This document shows, piece by piece, positions 1 to 8,634 of a stretch of DNA of 64,000 nt (position 1 is its first letter; the number at the start of each line of letters is the position of its first letter). Source of the stretch: Leptolyngbya sp. SIOISBB (GTDB lineage Bacteria > Cyanobacteriota > Cyanobacteriia > Phormidesmidales > Phormidesmidaceae); contig JAAHII010000001.1 in assembly GCA_010671905.1 (NCBI GenBank), forward strand, positions 1,116,001 through 1,180,000, read 5' to 3'. The notes beneath the pieces are model-generated. The model was not told where the DNA came from. It saw only the letters and a program-made list of their open reading frames with translations, and did not search any database. The position numbers and the translations under genes are program-made.

Positions 1-11
1 CGCACAAGCAA

Positions 12-48
12 AGTCAGACACCACCCGCAAAGCGGGTGGTGTCTGACT
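12..48 (-). terminator. Strong hairpin at the end of the ABC transporter operon
   Basis: A perfect 17-bp inverted repeat with an AAA loop (arms 12-28 and 32-48) overlaps the stop codon of the minus-strand permease. On the minus strand it is followed by a short T-rich stretch (TTTGCTTG). It probably works as an intrinsic terminator or 3'-end stabiliser for the transporter operon, though the U-tract is weak. Confidence 0.6.
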
Positions 49-904
49 AGCGATCGCTCACCACAAAACGAGACAGGTTCACAAACCGCTCCATCGCCAG
101 CATCAAGATAGCGGTGACGAACACCAGAAAGCCCGCGATCGACGCCGCTCGCACATCCAAATTATTTTGCACCAACGTCCACATCCGCACCGGCAGCACC
201 TGGGTTCGCGCATCCGACACGAATAGTGAAACCGTGATGTTGTCGAAGGAGGTCAAAAACGTGATGAAGCTACCGGCAATCACCCCTTGCCGGGCTAAGG
301 GAAACGTCACATGGCGGAAGGTGTACCAGGAACCAGCACCCAAACTCGCCGAGGCATCCCGAAACGACGAACTCATCTGGCTGAGACTCACCAAAATCGT
401 TCGCACCAGATAGGGCACCCCAACCACAATGTGGGAAATGATCAGCGTCGTCACCGACACCCGCCAACCGATGAAGTTAAAGAAGACCAGCAACGCCAAA
501 CCCACGGAGAGAGCAGGCATGGCCAAGGGAGACATGAACAAGGCTTCGAGGGACTGCGTCAAGGGGGTGCGTCGCTCACTAATGACTAGCGCTGCAGCAA
601 ACCCCAAGGCAATACAGGTCAACGTCGTCACCGTGGCGACCCAAAGACTATTCCAGGCCGCAGCCCAAAGCTCCGGCAACTCCCGCAAGGCAATGTACCA
701 CTTGATCGATAGACCATCGGGCGGAAACTGCAAAGTTTCTCCTGAGGAGAAAGACGCAATCAAAATGATGATGGTCGGCGCGGTGAGCAACACCAGCGCG
801 GTGTAGGCTCCCAAACGGAGTGCCGCGTTGAAGGTGACACGACTCCAGTCCGTTGCTGACTTTTGGGGCGATCGCGCCGTGGGGGAAAGGGTAGGATTGA
901 CCAT
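47..904 (-). CDS. ABC transporter permease, PotC-like (polyamine/opine-type uptake)
   Basis: The 285-residue inner-membrane permease has about six hydrophobic segments. An EAA-loop signature lies near residues 183-208 (ASLGAGSWYTF...FPLA), the site that docks the ATPase in binding-protein-dependent importers. Length and motif fit the PotC half of the spermidine/putrescine family, which also imports opines, phosphonates and other small nitrogen compounds. It is the last gene of a minus-strand set, after the PotB-like permease, the binding protein and the ATPase. A 431-bp gap holding a MITE separates it from the upstream permease, so it may depend on read-through or its own promoter. The substrate cannot be read from the permease; the neighbouring ureide/hydantoin-type enzymes suggest a cyclic nitrogen compound. 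Confidence 0.9.
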   Translation of the reverse strand: MVNPTLSPTARSPQKSATDWSRVTFNAALRLGAYTALVLLTAPTIIILIASFSSGETLQFPPDGLSIKWYIALRELPELWAAAWNSLWVATVTTLTCIALGFAAALVISERRTPLTQSLEALFMSPLAMPALSVGLALLVFFNFIGWRVSVTTLIISHIVVGVPYLVRTILVSLSQMSSSFRDASASLGAGSWYTFRHVTFPLARQGVIAGSFITFLTSFDNITVSLFVSDARTQVLPVRMWTLVQNNLDVRAASIAGFLVFVTAILMLAMERFVNLSRFVVSDR

Positions 905-952
905 CGCAAAAACCTCAAAGACTGTATGAGAGACTGCACGTATCGAAAATCG

Positions 953-1298
953 CTACGGCTTATACATAAGTTGCTGGTCGGTTGGTAATCAGGCTTGAGA
1001 TTCCCCCGAAGAAGGCTACTACACACACATAAGTTTCGTTAATTGGCATGGCCAATCTACTCGCCCCCTAAATCCCCCAATCCTGGGGGACTTTGAATTC
1101 TGGTTTACCCCCAGAATTGGGGGGATGAAGGGGGGCAATGCAGCATTTTGCGGCCTGTTCCAAGATGTATGTAATTAGTAGACCTAAAGAAGGCGGGTAA
1201 CCCCAATTCAGGCGGTGAAAAGCCCCCTTATTAAGGGGGGCGGCGACAGCGGGGGATCTGCCCATATCGCTGAATTCCGAGATGTGTATAAGCGGTAG
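953..1298. mobile_element. MITE-like element with terminal inverted repeats, copy A
   Basis: The ends are imperfect inverted repeats: the left end reads CTACGGCTTATACATAAGT (953-971), and the right end, read on the other strand, begins CTACCGCTTATACACATCT. TA lies just outside CGGCTTATACA at both ends, the pattern left by IS630/mariner-type transposition. Inside are G- and C-runs that pair with each other (around 1068-1130 and 1215-1260). There is no transposase gene. A shorter relative with the same ends lies at 37108-37309. The element fills most of the gap between the two permease genes. Family assignment is inference. Confidence 0.6.
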
Positions 1299-1335
1299 TC
1301 TCGCAAACCGTGAGGACGGCTAAGCTGCCAACGGC

Positions 1336-2199
1336 TTACGTATGCGTATAGGAACGGGTCAAGCGTCCCAGGGAACTGAGCAAGACCACAACCAGCAACA
1401 CCGTCACCAGCAACACGGTGGAAATAGTGGCCGCAAACGGAAAATCAAACAACGAAATTGCCTGCTGGTAGATATACATGGGCATGAACATAATGCGCCC
1501 ACCCCCAATCACCGATGGGGTGATAAAGGAACTCACCGACGCCGAAAAGACTAACAAGGAACCCGAAATAATCCCTGGCAACGTTAACGGGAAGGTGATG
1601 CGCCAGAAGGTGCGCCATGAGGCACCCCCTAAGCTGGCCGAGGCCGACTCAAGATTTGGATCAAGTCGTGCCATCGAAGCGATCAGGGGCAAAATCATCA
1701 GCGGCATCTGAATCTGAGACAGCGCCGCCACCACCCCATGGTGAGTTGATAACAGCCGGATCGGCTCCTCAATGATGGACAGGCTGAGCAGCGTGGAATT
1801 AATCACCCCTTGCCGTCCCAAAATGACAATCCAGGCAAAGGTTCGCACCACGGCACTGGTCAGCAGCGGCAGCACAATTAAGAAGGTCAAAATGCTCCGC
1901 CAGTTGCCAGGCCGCGTGCGGCTATGCAACAGCGCTAGGGGATAGCCGAGTAGCAGACAGACCAGAGTGGTTTTGATGCCCAGCCATACCGTTTCCCACA
2001 GCACCTTCAAATTGAACCCATCGCCAAAAAATTTGACATATTGACTGGGGTTCAATCCCCCGCCTTCCCCACCGGGAGAAAGGCTGGTGATCACCATTAA
2101 GACAATGGGGGACAAGTAGAAGAGCACCAGAAAAAGCGTGAGCGGTAAGACCAAAGCCCAGCCTTTTCCGGCTTTGAGGATTGCTTTGGCAGACGCCAT
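1336..2199 (-). CDS. ABC transporter permease, PotB-like
   Basis: This 287-residue polytopic inner-membrane protein is the second permease subunit of the importer. It has an N-terminal membrane segment (residues 14-36), further segments through the protein, and an EAA loop near residues 186-212 (ASLGGASWRTFWRITFPL). Its ATG overlaps the stop codon of the upstream binding-protein gene (TAATG), so the two are almost certainly translationally coupled. Together with the permease at 47-904 it would form the heterodimeric channel. Family membership is clear; the transported compound is not determined by this sequence. Confidence 0.9.
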   Translation of the reverse strand: MASAKAILKAGKGWALVLPLTLFLVLFYLSPIVLMVITSLSPGGEGGGLNPSQYVKFFGDGFNLKVLWETVWLGIKTTLVCLLLGYPLALLHSRTRPGNWRSILTFLIVLPLLTSAVVRTFAWIVILGRQGVINSTLLSLSIIEEPIRLLSTHHGVVAALSQIQMPLMILPLIASMARLDPNLESASASLGGASWRTFWRITFPLTLPGIISGSLLVFSASVSSFITPSVIGGGRIMFMPMYIYQQAISLFDFPFAATISTVLLVTVLLVVVLLSSLGRLTRSYTHT

Positions 2200-3344
2200 T
2201 AGACGGTGACCTCACGGTTGAAACGCTCAATCCAATCGGCGCGGTTGAGGTTGATGGTATCCCAATCTAAGTACTGCAACTCGGCAATGAAGTCTTGAGG
2301 ATCACTGCTGGAAAATAGCTCCTCAAACGGCCCCGACAACTGTACGGCGCTGTTGGTGGGGCCAAAGAAGTAAGGCGGGGCGGCCAGCGTATTTTGAGCT
2401 TCCTCACTGATGACCGTATCGATGTAAGCAGCGGCAGCTTCCACAGAGGCTTGGGGATTTTTGACAATGCTCATGGTGGCTCGAATGCCGATGGAACCGC
2501 CCTCGGGAACGGCCCAACCCATATTCAAACCAGCCTCTCGCATGGCCAGGATGTCATTGAGATACAGCGGAGCAATGTCCACTTCGCCCTGCTGCAGCAG
2601 CGTCGCTAAAGCACCGGGACTGGGGGCCACCGCCGCCACATCCGGCAGGAGTTCCTGAATTTTCTCAAAGGCGACTTCAATATCAGCTTCACTGCCGCCA
2701 AAGCGCTTGGCGACTTCCACCATGAAGGCGGTGCCCAAGGAACTGTTCATGGTGACCAGGCCGACCCGACCAGCGTTTTCGGGATTCCACAGGTCTTCCC
2801 AACCCGCGGGCGGCGAGTCATATTTGTCAGCGTTGTAGCCAATGCCAATGGCCGTTACCGCCACTGTTGGCCCCCAACCTTCTTCACCCCCCTGGAAGTC
2901 GGGGAAGAGTTTGGCAAAGCTGGGGCTGAGTTCTGCCGGGAAGGGCTGCAGAATTTCTTCGCGAGGCGCGGCCCGGAACGGACCTTCGTCTAACAAGCAC
3001 ACGTCAAAGGGGGGATTGTCAGGCGCGGCGACGAGCTGGGCCACTTGGTCGTTAGCTAAGAGGGGAACAATGGTGGCATCCACATCCTTGTTCGACTTAA
3101 CTTGGCTAGCCACAACTTCCCGGTGCGCTTCTTCCCAGGCGCCGGGATAAGCAACGGCAATAACAGAACCTCCGATCGCACCACCGCCACCCTCTTCAGT
3201 TGCGGCAGCCTCTTCTCCCTCAGCAGCGGGTTCCGTTGTGGCTTGAGGCGAGCCACAAGCTTTGAGCAACAGGCTGCTGCTGACAAATAATCCTGCGCCT
3301 AAAACAGAACGACGGGACATCTGATTGATTCGACGATTCACCAT
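2199..3344 (-). CDS. Extracellular solute-binding lipoprotein, PotD-like
   Basis: This substrate-binding subunit of the importer is likely a lipoprotein on the periplasmic face of the inner membrane. The chosen start (MVNRRINQ, 3344) has AGGAGAG nine bases upstream. The N-terminus carries an SRRSVLG twin-arginine-like motif, a hydrophobic stretch and a lipobox ending LLKAC, followed by a low-complexity Ala/Glu/Gly spacer of about 30 residues. The rest matches the family 1 / PotD fold of about 340 residues (for example, VIAVAYPGAWEEAHREVV at the start of lobe 1). An in-frame GTG-type start further upstream would add 11 residues but lacks a good ribosome site. It is coupled to the downstream permease by a one-base overlap. 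The ligand is unknown; cyclic ureide, hydantoin or polyamine are all possible. Confidence 0.88.
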   Translation of the reverse strand: MVNRRINQMSRRSVLGAGLFVSSSLLLKACGSPQATTEPAAEGEEAAATEEGGGGAIGGSVIAVAYPGAWEEAHREVVASQVKSNKDVDATIVPLLANDQVAQLVAAPDNPPFDVCLLDEGPFRAAPREEILQPFPAELSPSFAKLFPDFQGGEEGWGPTVAVTAIGIGYNADKYDSPPAGWEDLWNPENAGRVGLVTMNSSLGTAFMVEVAKRFGGSEADIEVAFEKIQELLPDVAAVAPSPGALATLLQQGEVDIAPLYLNDILAMREAGLNMGWAVPEGGSIGIRATMSIVKNPQASVEAAAAYIDTVISEEAQNTLAAPPYFFGPTNSAVQLSGPFEELFSSSDPQDFIAELQYLDWDTINLNRADWIERFNREVTV

Positions 3345-3435
3345 GACTATGAACTCTCCTAATGCAGGTTTAGACAAGAAACAATGGCTCGATAGAAGGA
3401 CGCGATGCCTTCAGGAAAAAACAGAACCCGTTAGG

Positions 3436-4596
3436 CTACATCCCAACCGGATCATCAACAGGGAAAATAGAACAGGCCTCTGTGGAAGTCAGGGTCAGAT
3501 ACAAGGTCTCCCCAGTGGGCAGGGCGGCAGCACCCATGCCCCGGGGTTGGGTTACTTTGATCCGCAAACCGCTAGCGGTGCGGACTTCGTAGATGGTGCT
3601 GGCCCCCAGTGGCAAGCAGATCTCAACTTCAACCGCGCTCGCCCCCGAACTGGGGTTAGGGCTCAGTCGCAAATTTTCCGGACGGATGGCCACTTGCACC
3701 GGGGATTGCAGCGGCAAATCAGGGATGGTTGCCAACGCTATCTCCGTGCCATCAGTCAGGGCGACGACACAGCCCCGACTATCCTGTTGCACTAACGTGC
3801 CTGGAATTAGGTTCGTAGTCCCCACAAACTGACTGACAAAGAGGGTCGCTGGGCGATCGTAGATGGTCGTGGGCGTATCAAACTGCTGCACAATGCCATG
3901 GGACATCACAGCAATGCGATCCGCCATACTCAAAGCTTCTTCTTGGTCGTGGGTCACAAAGAGGGTCGTGATGCCCTGCTCGGTCAACAGTCGCTTCACC
4001 TCAATCTGCATATCCAGCCGCAAATTTTTGTCCAGCGCACTAAACGGCTCGTCCAGCAGCAAAATTCGAGGCTCTACTGCCAATGCTCTGGCCAAAGCAA
4101 TGCGCTGTTGTTGTCCCCCAGAAAGTTCGCTGGGATAACGGTTGCCCATTTGCGCTAACTGCACCAGTTCCAGCATTTCCTGAACGCGCGATCGCACTTT
4201 GCTGGCCGGTGTTTTTTGGGCCCGCAACCCATAGGCAATATTGTCAAACACCGACATGTGAGGAAACAGAGCGTAATTCTGAAACACAATGCCGACGTTG
4301 CGCTTGTGGGTGGGAATATGCTCAACCCGTTGCCCGTCAATGCGGATATGACCAACAGTAGGCGTCAGAAACCCTGCTACCAGACGGAGAAGCGTCGTCT
4401 TGCCACACCCGCTGGGCCCCAGCAATGCCACAAACTCACCCGGTTCTACTTGCAAGTGGATTTGGTTCAACACCGTGACCTCACCAAATCGGTGGGTCAC
4501 TCCCTCGATATCTAACCCATGCCCTGGTTGAACTGGGGACGAACCAGAAGACGAAAAACTCTCAGGGGTAGATAGCATGGTGGAAGACTGAGCCAT
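3436..4596 (-). CDS. ABC transporter ATP-binding protein, PotA-like
   Basis: This cytoplasmic ATPase powers the adjacent importer. It shows Walker A (GPSGCGKTTLLR), the Q-loop, the signature LSGGQQQRIALARAL, Walker B (ILLLDEPFSALD) and the switch histidine (VTHDQEEA), followed by a C-terminal TOBE-type regulatory region. The chosen ATG at 4596 has AGGG eight bases upstream; longer in-frame starts exist but give an unconserved leader. It is the first gene of the transporter set, about 90 bp upstream of the binding protein. Length (386 aa) matches PotA/FbpC-type subunits. Function as an importer ATPase is secure, specificity is not. Confidence 0.92.
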   Translation of the reverse strand: MAQSSTMLSTPESFSSSGSSPVQPGHGLDIEGVTHRFGEVTVLNQIHLQVEPGEFVALLGPSGCGKTTLLRLVAGFLTPTVGHIRIDGQRVEHIPTHKRNVGIVFQNYALFPHMSVFDNIAYGLRAQKTPASKVRSRVQEMLELVQLAQMGNRYPSELSGGQQQRIALARALAVEPRILLLDEPFSALDKNLRLDMQIEVKRLLTEQGITTLFVTHDQEEALSMADRIAVMSHGIVQQFDTPTTIYDRPATLFVSQFVGTTNLIPGTLVQQDSRGCVVALTDGTEIALATIPDLPLQSPVQVAIRPENLRLSPNPSSGASAVEVEICLPLGASTIYEVRTASGLRIKVTQPRGMGAAALPTGETLYLTLTSTEACSIFPVDDPVGM

Positions 4597-4907
4597 AGAC
4601 CAAACCCTAGCAGCAGTGGGCATTTGCGAGATTGTGTGTACTGTATACAATCCCAAAACGCAAAAACGTACTGCAAAATACGCTTTGCTTGCAAAAAATC
4701 CAAAAGTTTTTAGATTTAAATCAATCGAATTGGTTAAAACTCGCCCATTGACATGCGTGCAACATTATGGATTTAGATGAGTTGCCCTAAAAAGTTGTCG
4801 TAGGTGGCTAAAAGTGGCTGCCGTTTTGATGCCCCCGGCACACAAATTGATGGCGATAGTGGAGCGCTCTGTTGGATTCGCTTGGTATCCGATGCTAGCG
4901 AGTTGAC
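4597..4907. other. Intergenic region with no gene seen
   Basis: This 311-bp gap lies between the ATPase and the deacetylase/allantoinase genes, both on the minus strand, so it should hold the promoter of the transporter set. It is AT-rich just upstream of 4596, but no convincing promoter pair or terminator stands out. Confidence 0.4.
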
Positions 4908-5822
4908 TCATTCCTGCGGATTATCTAGCTGATGCCGGGTGCTCCAGTGGCGGGCGATCGCGTCCCGTCGGGCCACCCATACCCGGTCATGTTTCCGGAT
5001 ATGCTCTAAAAATCTCTGGAGCGCCCAGATTCGGCCTGGACGGCCAATGATGCGGGGGTGCAGGCCCACTGTCATCATGCGAGGACAGCGTTCTCCCTCC
5101 TGATAGAGCCAGTCAAAGCTATCGATTAAGTAAGTGGCAAAATCTTGAGCTAGGCGAAACGTTTCGGCATTGGTGAAGCGCATGTCGTTAGTGTCGAAGT
5201 TGTAGGGCAACACCAGGTGGGACTGCCCCGCCACCTCTACGAAGTAGGGCAACTCGTCGTTATAGGCATCCGAATCGTACAAAAATCCCCCATGCTCGAT
5301 CAGCAAGCGGCGGGTATTTGGGGTGCTTGGTGATTTGGTGTGCCAACCGACTGGCGTGACGCCCGAGGCTTGAGTGATCGCCTTCACGGCTTTGGCAATG
5401 GTTTCCCGCTCTTTCTCCTCGCTCATATACACCAGTGATTCCCAGCGGTAGCCGTGGCAGCACAGTTCATGCCCCCGCTTTACCGGCTCTTGAGCCATCC
5501 AGGGGGAAATTTCCACGGCGCGACCACAAACATTCATGGTGGCTTGCACGTCGTAGCGATCGAACAAATCAAGGACACGCCAAAACCCCACCCGTGCCCC
5601 ATACTCGAAATGGGATTCCATCGCTCGGTCAGGCACCCCTTTCGTCTCTAATACAATTTCGTAGACCGCTTCATTCCGCTCATCCCCGGCGGAGATGGCT
5701 AACTCCGCCCCTTCCTCTAAATTCAGAACGAACGAAATCGCAACGCGGGCATTATGCGGCCAGTGGGCATGGGGTGGATTGGGCCCATAGCCCCAAAAAT
5801 CGCGGGTATACGATGCAGACAT
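4908..5822 (-). CDS. Polysaccharide deacetylase-family allantoinase, PuuE-like
   Basis: The product is a NodB-fold hydrolase of the metal-independent allantoinase (PuuE) type, which opens allantoin to allantoate. The PuuE-type variant of motif 1 is visible (FVLNLEEGAE where classical deacetylases have a TFDD motif), followed by CHGYRWESL and a conserved HPRIIGRPGRI near the C-terminus. The chosen ATG (5822) has GGAG 11 bases upstream; a GTG 12 bases further up is possible. It sits between a nitrogen-compound ABC importer and hydantoin-type enzymes, which supports a ureide-degrading role. Other members of the family act on N-carbamoyl or polysaccharide substrates, so allantoin itself is inference. 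Confidence 0.8.
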   Translation of the reverse strand: MSASYTRDFWGYGPNPPHAHWPHNARVAISFVLNLEEGAELAISAGDERNEAVYEIVLETKGVPDRAMESHFEYGARVGFWRVLDLFDRYDVQATMNVCGRAVEISPWMAQEPVKRGHELCCHGYRWESLVYMSEEKERETIAKAVKAITQASGVTPVGWHTKSPSTPNTRRLLIEHGGFLYDSDAYNDELPYFVEVAGQSHLVLPYNFDTNDMRFTNAETFRLAQDFATYLIDSFDWLYQEGERCPRMMTVGLHPRIIGRPGRIWALQRFLEHIRKHDRVWVARRDAIARHWSTRHQLDNPQE

Positions 5823-5956
5823 CAGCGATCGCACTCCAACTAACTTGCTTGCAAATCATCCCGCACTGTCTACATGTCTGTTCTGGAGGCATAGCCAGCG
5901 ACTTATTACTCTGAAAACTAAGTTTTGTGCCGTACGGCAGCGATCGTAGCTCGATC

Positions 5957-6036
5957 CCCCGCTGTCGTCGCCCCCTTGAAAAAGGGGCTATTCAGTATCT
6001 GGATTGGGATGCCCCCTTTTTAAGGGGGTTGGGGGA
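5957..6036. repeat. Fragment related to the MITE/G-run repeat family
   Basis: The string GATCCCCCGCTGTCG followed by a CCCCCTT...AAGGGG palindrome and a GGGTTGGGGGATC end matches, in reverse, the inner right part of the elements at 953-1298 and 37108-37309. The TIR ends are absent, so this is a partial or diverged copy. It lies upstream of the allantoinase-like gene. Confidence 0.5.
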
Positions 6037-6095
6037 TCAAGCCTCCGTTGATAACGGTAGAAAACTTACTTTACGCTGTAATTATTGCCCCAGAC

Positions 6096-6572
6096 TTAGC
6101 CATTACGGTTCTTTGGGAGCCAATGCATTTGGTAAAGCGGTAGACGCAATAAACGGGCCACGGCTGCCGATAGTCCAAATTTACGCCGGAGTCCCGACGG
6201 TAAGACCTCTACAACTACCGGCCTAAATCCTAGCCGTTGATAAAACTCTGCTAACTGTGATCCTAAACATTCCAAATAGAGGGGAGCGGTTGCTTGTTGG
6301 AGCAAATGACGGGTCAAGGCTGTACCTAAGCCTTGTCGCCGTTGGGGCGATCGCACCACCAAACTGCCTAGCTCTTGACAATCGACAAAGGTCCGTAATT
6401 GCCCACAGGCGAGAATTTGCCCATTGTGATGTTCGACGAGCCAAAACTGTTGCCAACGCAGCTGAGTGGGGTCCAGTTTGGCCCCTAAAACCAACCACCG
6501 AATCGTCCAGATATCAGTCGGTTTAGCTTGCCTGATATGGCAATTTGCCGGCAGTGATGAGGGAGTCTTCAT
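6096..6572 (-). CDS. GNAT-family N-acetyltransferase
   Basis: This protein of about 158 residues has the acetyl-CoA binding motif of the GNAT fold (LVVRSPQRRQGLGTALTRHLL, with the R-x-x-G-x-G/A pattern) and a C-terminal beta strand region typical of the fold (YLECLGSQLAEFYQRLGFRP, split by a turn). The ATG at 6572 is preceded by GGGGAGA at a spacing of about ten bases; longer in-frame starts run into repeat-like DNA and are unlikely. The acceptor substrate is unknown. It lies in the same direction as the ureide/hydantoin genes, but membership in that pathway is only positional. Confidence 0.82.
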   Translation of the reverse strand: MKTPSSLPANCHIRQAKPTDIWTIRWLVLGAKLDPTQLRWQQFWLVEHHNGQILACGQLRTFVDCQELGSLVVRSPQRRQGLGTALTRHLLQQATAPLYLECLGSQLAEFYQRLGFRPVVVEVLPSGLRRKFGLSAAVARLLRLPLYQMHWLPKNRNG

Positions 6573-6823
6573 GGGCTTTGTTCTCCCCATTGAACCATCT
6601 AAAACAGACTCAGTAATATCAGTTCTCCAGAATAGAGCTACAGATTGTAGTGGAGGGCTATGGGGGCAAGGGGGCGAAGGGGAAAGGATGTGTAGCCAGA
6701 TTTTAGAGAATCGGTATAACTCGCCTTGAATCCGAATGGACAGGCGAGCTGATGCCAACATCGTAATCCTCGGACGGAGCCCTCAAAGTGCCTGGACGCA
6801 AAACCACCCCTGCGACTTAGTCA

Positions 6824-7580
6824 CTAGCGTAGATTCTCTGACTGGAAATGGGGCGCATAACCTCGAATCGTTTTGACTTCAGGGGCACGGTACGTCAATT
6901 GTGGGCTGGTGAGCTTGCCTAAACTCACCAGCGATTCGGCCATTTTCACCGCCGCCGCCACTGAATCAATGACGGGCACCCCGAGCCGCTCTTCCAGTTG
7001 CTTTTCTAAACCGCTCATGCCAGCACAGCCTAAGCAAATGGCTTCCGCACCATCTTCTGCAATCGCTAATTGGCTAGCAGCGGCTAAGACTTCGACGGTG
7101 TGAGCGCGATCGCTTTCCGTATCCAAGACCGATAGCGAAGTGGTGCGCACCGACGCACATCGCTCCGTCATGCCTGCTTTTTGAACGGTTTTTTCCGCCA
7201 TGTCCCGGGCGCGGTGGAGCGTCGTCACCACACTCCATTTTGCCGCCAGCATGTTGGCAACATAGAGACTCGCCTCGGCAATGCCCACTACCGGCTTGGC
7301 GGTAATTTCCCCGCGCGGCCTCAATGCCCGGATCCCCCCAGCAAGCCAGGATAAAGGCGTCTGCATCGGTATCCAAAATGATCTGTTCTAAGATGCCAGG
7401 AATCGCTAGATATTCGTCGTAAAAGCCCTCTATGGAAATTGGTCCAACGTTGGGGGTAACGGTAATGATTTCGGTGTGAGGAAATTTTGCGGCCTGAGCT
7501 GAGGCATCAATATTGTGGGTCATCGGCTCACAGGTGTTGCCGTTGATGACCTTAATGCAGCAGCAGGGTGTAACGGTCAT
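6824..7580 (-). pseudogene. Asp/Glu/hydantoin racemase-family gene, split by one frameshift
   Basis: Two overlapping reading frames join into one racemase. The upstream part has the family N-terminus (IKVINGNTCEPMT) and the first catalytic cysteine region (ADAFILACWGDPGIEAAR). The downstream part continues with EITAKPVVGIAEASLYVA and the second cysteine motif (AICLGCAGMSGL). Removing one G from the G4 run (C4 on the plus strand, 7309-7312) restores a continuous protein of about 250 residues. The family racemises hydantoins, allantoin (HpxA) or amino acids. In this cluster it would supply the enantiomer used by the ring-opening enzymes. The start at 7580 places the IKVIN motif at the expected position; an ATG at 7619 is an alternative. 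The indel may be real decay or a read error. Confidence 0.8.
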
Positions 7581-7698
7581 AGGAATTTCGTTGAAATCAA
7601 AGATTTTAAGGGTTGCCATCTCCAACTTAATCGAGCGACTGGATGCGAACTGTAGGGGATTAACATAAAGACAGTTGCGCGATCGCGAGTTGCTCACA

Positions 7699-8274
7699 AT
7701 GGTGCAAGCCCAACCTCAGCTCAAAACGTTTGAAGACTTCCTCCGTTACACCGAGGGCACTGACGCCTATTACGAACTCACTAACGGAGTCCTGGTTGAG
7801 AGGCCTCCTGAGTCATACGAAAATCTTCGTCGAGCACTCCAGCTATATGATTGGCTGCGGACGTTGGTCGATAGTCAGCAAGTTTGCCCCCAGGGTTTGG
7901 CGATCGCGGTCCCCGGTCAACCCAAAAATCGCTATCCCGACCTGACGGTGCTGCGTGCTGAGCATCCCGAGCAAATGCGGGAACTCGGGCAGGCCGCGAT
8001 CGCGCTTGACATGGCACCGCCGCTGCTAGTTGTTGAGGTGGTTAGCCCCGGTGCGGAAAACCACCGCCGCGACTATTTTGAAAAACGTAATCAGTATGAA
8101 TGGCGAGGTATTCCCGAATATTGGATCGTCGACCCGATACTGTCGCAAGTGACCGTTCACTGCCTCACCGCAGCAGGCTATGAGGCAGTGATTTTCACGG
8201 GAGATGAAACCGTTCAGTCACCAACTTTCCAGGACTTGGCGGTGAGTGCGGCTGACGTACTGACGGTGGGCTGA
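7699..8274 (+). CDS. Uma2-family restriction endonuclease-like protein
   Basis: This 191-residue PD-(D/E)XK-fold protein of the Uma2 (DUF820) family is extremely common in cyanobacteria. The hallmark residues are all present: RYPDLTVL with its Asp, LLVVEVVSPG with its Glu, RRDYFEKRNQY with its Lys, and the GIPEYWIVDP strand. The ATG at 7699 is preferred over an in-frame TTG at 7675 that overlaps a HIP1 site. It is the only plus-strand gene within the minus-strand ureide/hydantoin cluster and starts divergently from the racemase. Its cellular role is not established; the family has been linked to mobile DNA and to unknown nuclease functions. Confidence 0.85.
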   Translation: MVQAQPQLKTFEDFLRYTEGTDAYYELTNGVLVERPPESYENLRRALQLYDWLRTLVDSQQVCPQGLAIAVPGQPKNRYPDLTVLRAEHPEQMRELGQAAIALDMAPPLLVVEVVSPGAENHRRDYFEKRNQYEWRGIPEYWIVDPILSQVTVHCLTAAGYEAVIFTGDETVQSPTFQDLAVSAADVLTVG

Positions 8275-8378
8275 TAAAGAATCTCCAGTTTCCTAAGTAG
8301 GTAAACACAATTATCTTGCAGACGGGTTTTCTCCTTACGGAGACGCGTTGCGTAGGCACAGCCAGTCTGAAAGACTTA

Positions 8379-8439
8379 CGACTCCGCTCAACCCTCAAAG
8401 TTTTACTTGGCAAGCAATATAGCTGATTGAGCGGAGTCG
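8379..8439. repeat. 13-bp inverted repeat in the gap after the Uma2 gene
   Basis: CGACTCCGCTCAA (8379-8391) and its exact reverse complement (8427-8439) flank 35 bases. Just before it is a CTCCTTACGGAGACGC motif of the kind scattered through cyanobacterial genomes. This 360-bp gap holds only repeats; no gene was seen. Confidence 0.55.
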
Positions 8440-8469
8440 AAATCAGCGACCGGTTTATAGCAATCCGTA

Positions 8470-8553
8470 GTTTGATTAGGTCATCCCGGATGGTTGAAAC
8501 GGTAAGCTGGTATGCCTTTCAATTCCGCATTCCGACCTCCGCATTCTGCTATT
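8470..8553. repeat. Dispersed repeat D, copy 1
   Basis: The stretch starts GTTTGATTAGGTCATCC, continues GGATGGTTGA, and ends with ATTCCGCATTCCGACCTCCG. The same order of motifs recurs at 42276-42366, where the terminal heptamer (CCGCATT) is expanded to four copies. Confidence 0.55.
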
Positions 8554-8634
8554 AACACTTAATTCGGCCCAGCTACTTAAGTCAAGCTTGAAGGAGCTGA
8601 CTAATTTTTGGCAAAAACCAGGGTTCTGACGACG

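Noticed and set aside
47-4596. Naming the importer potABCD
   Set aside because: The family fits, but related transporters carry opines, phosphonates or other compounds and the neighbours point away from polyamines, so symbols were left empty.
4748-4776. TTGACA promoter candidate
   Set aside because: It points along the plus strand, where no gene follows, and has no good -10 box at 17 bases.
6824-7697. Two independent small genes at the racemase locus
   Set aside because: Each holds only half of a racemase, and the halves join at one base in a homopolymer run.
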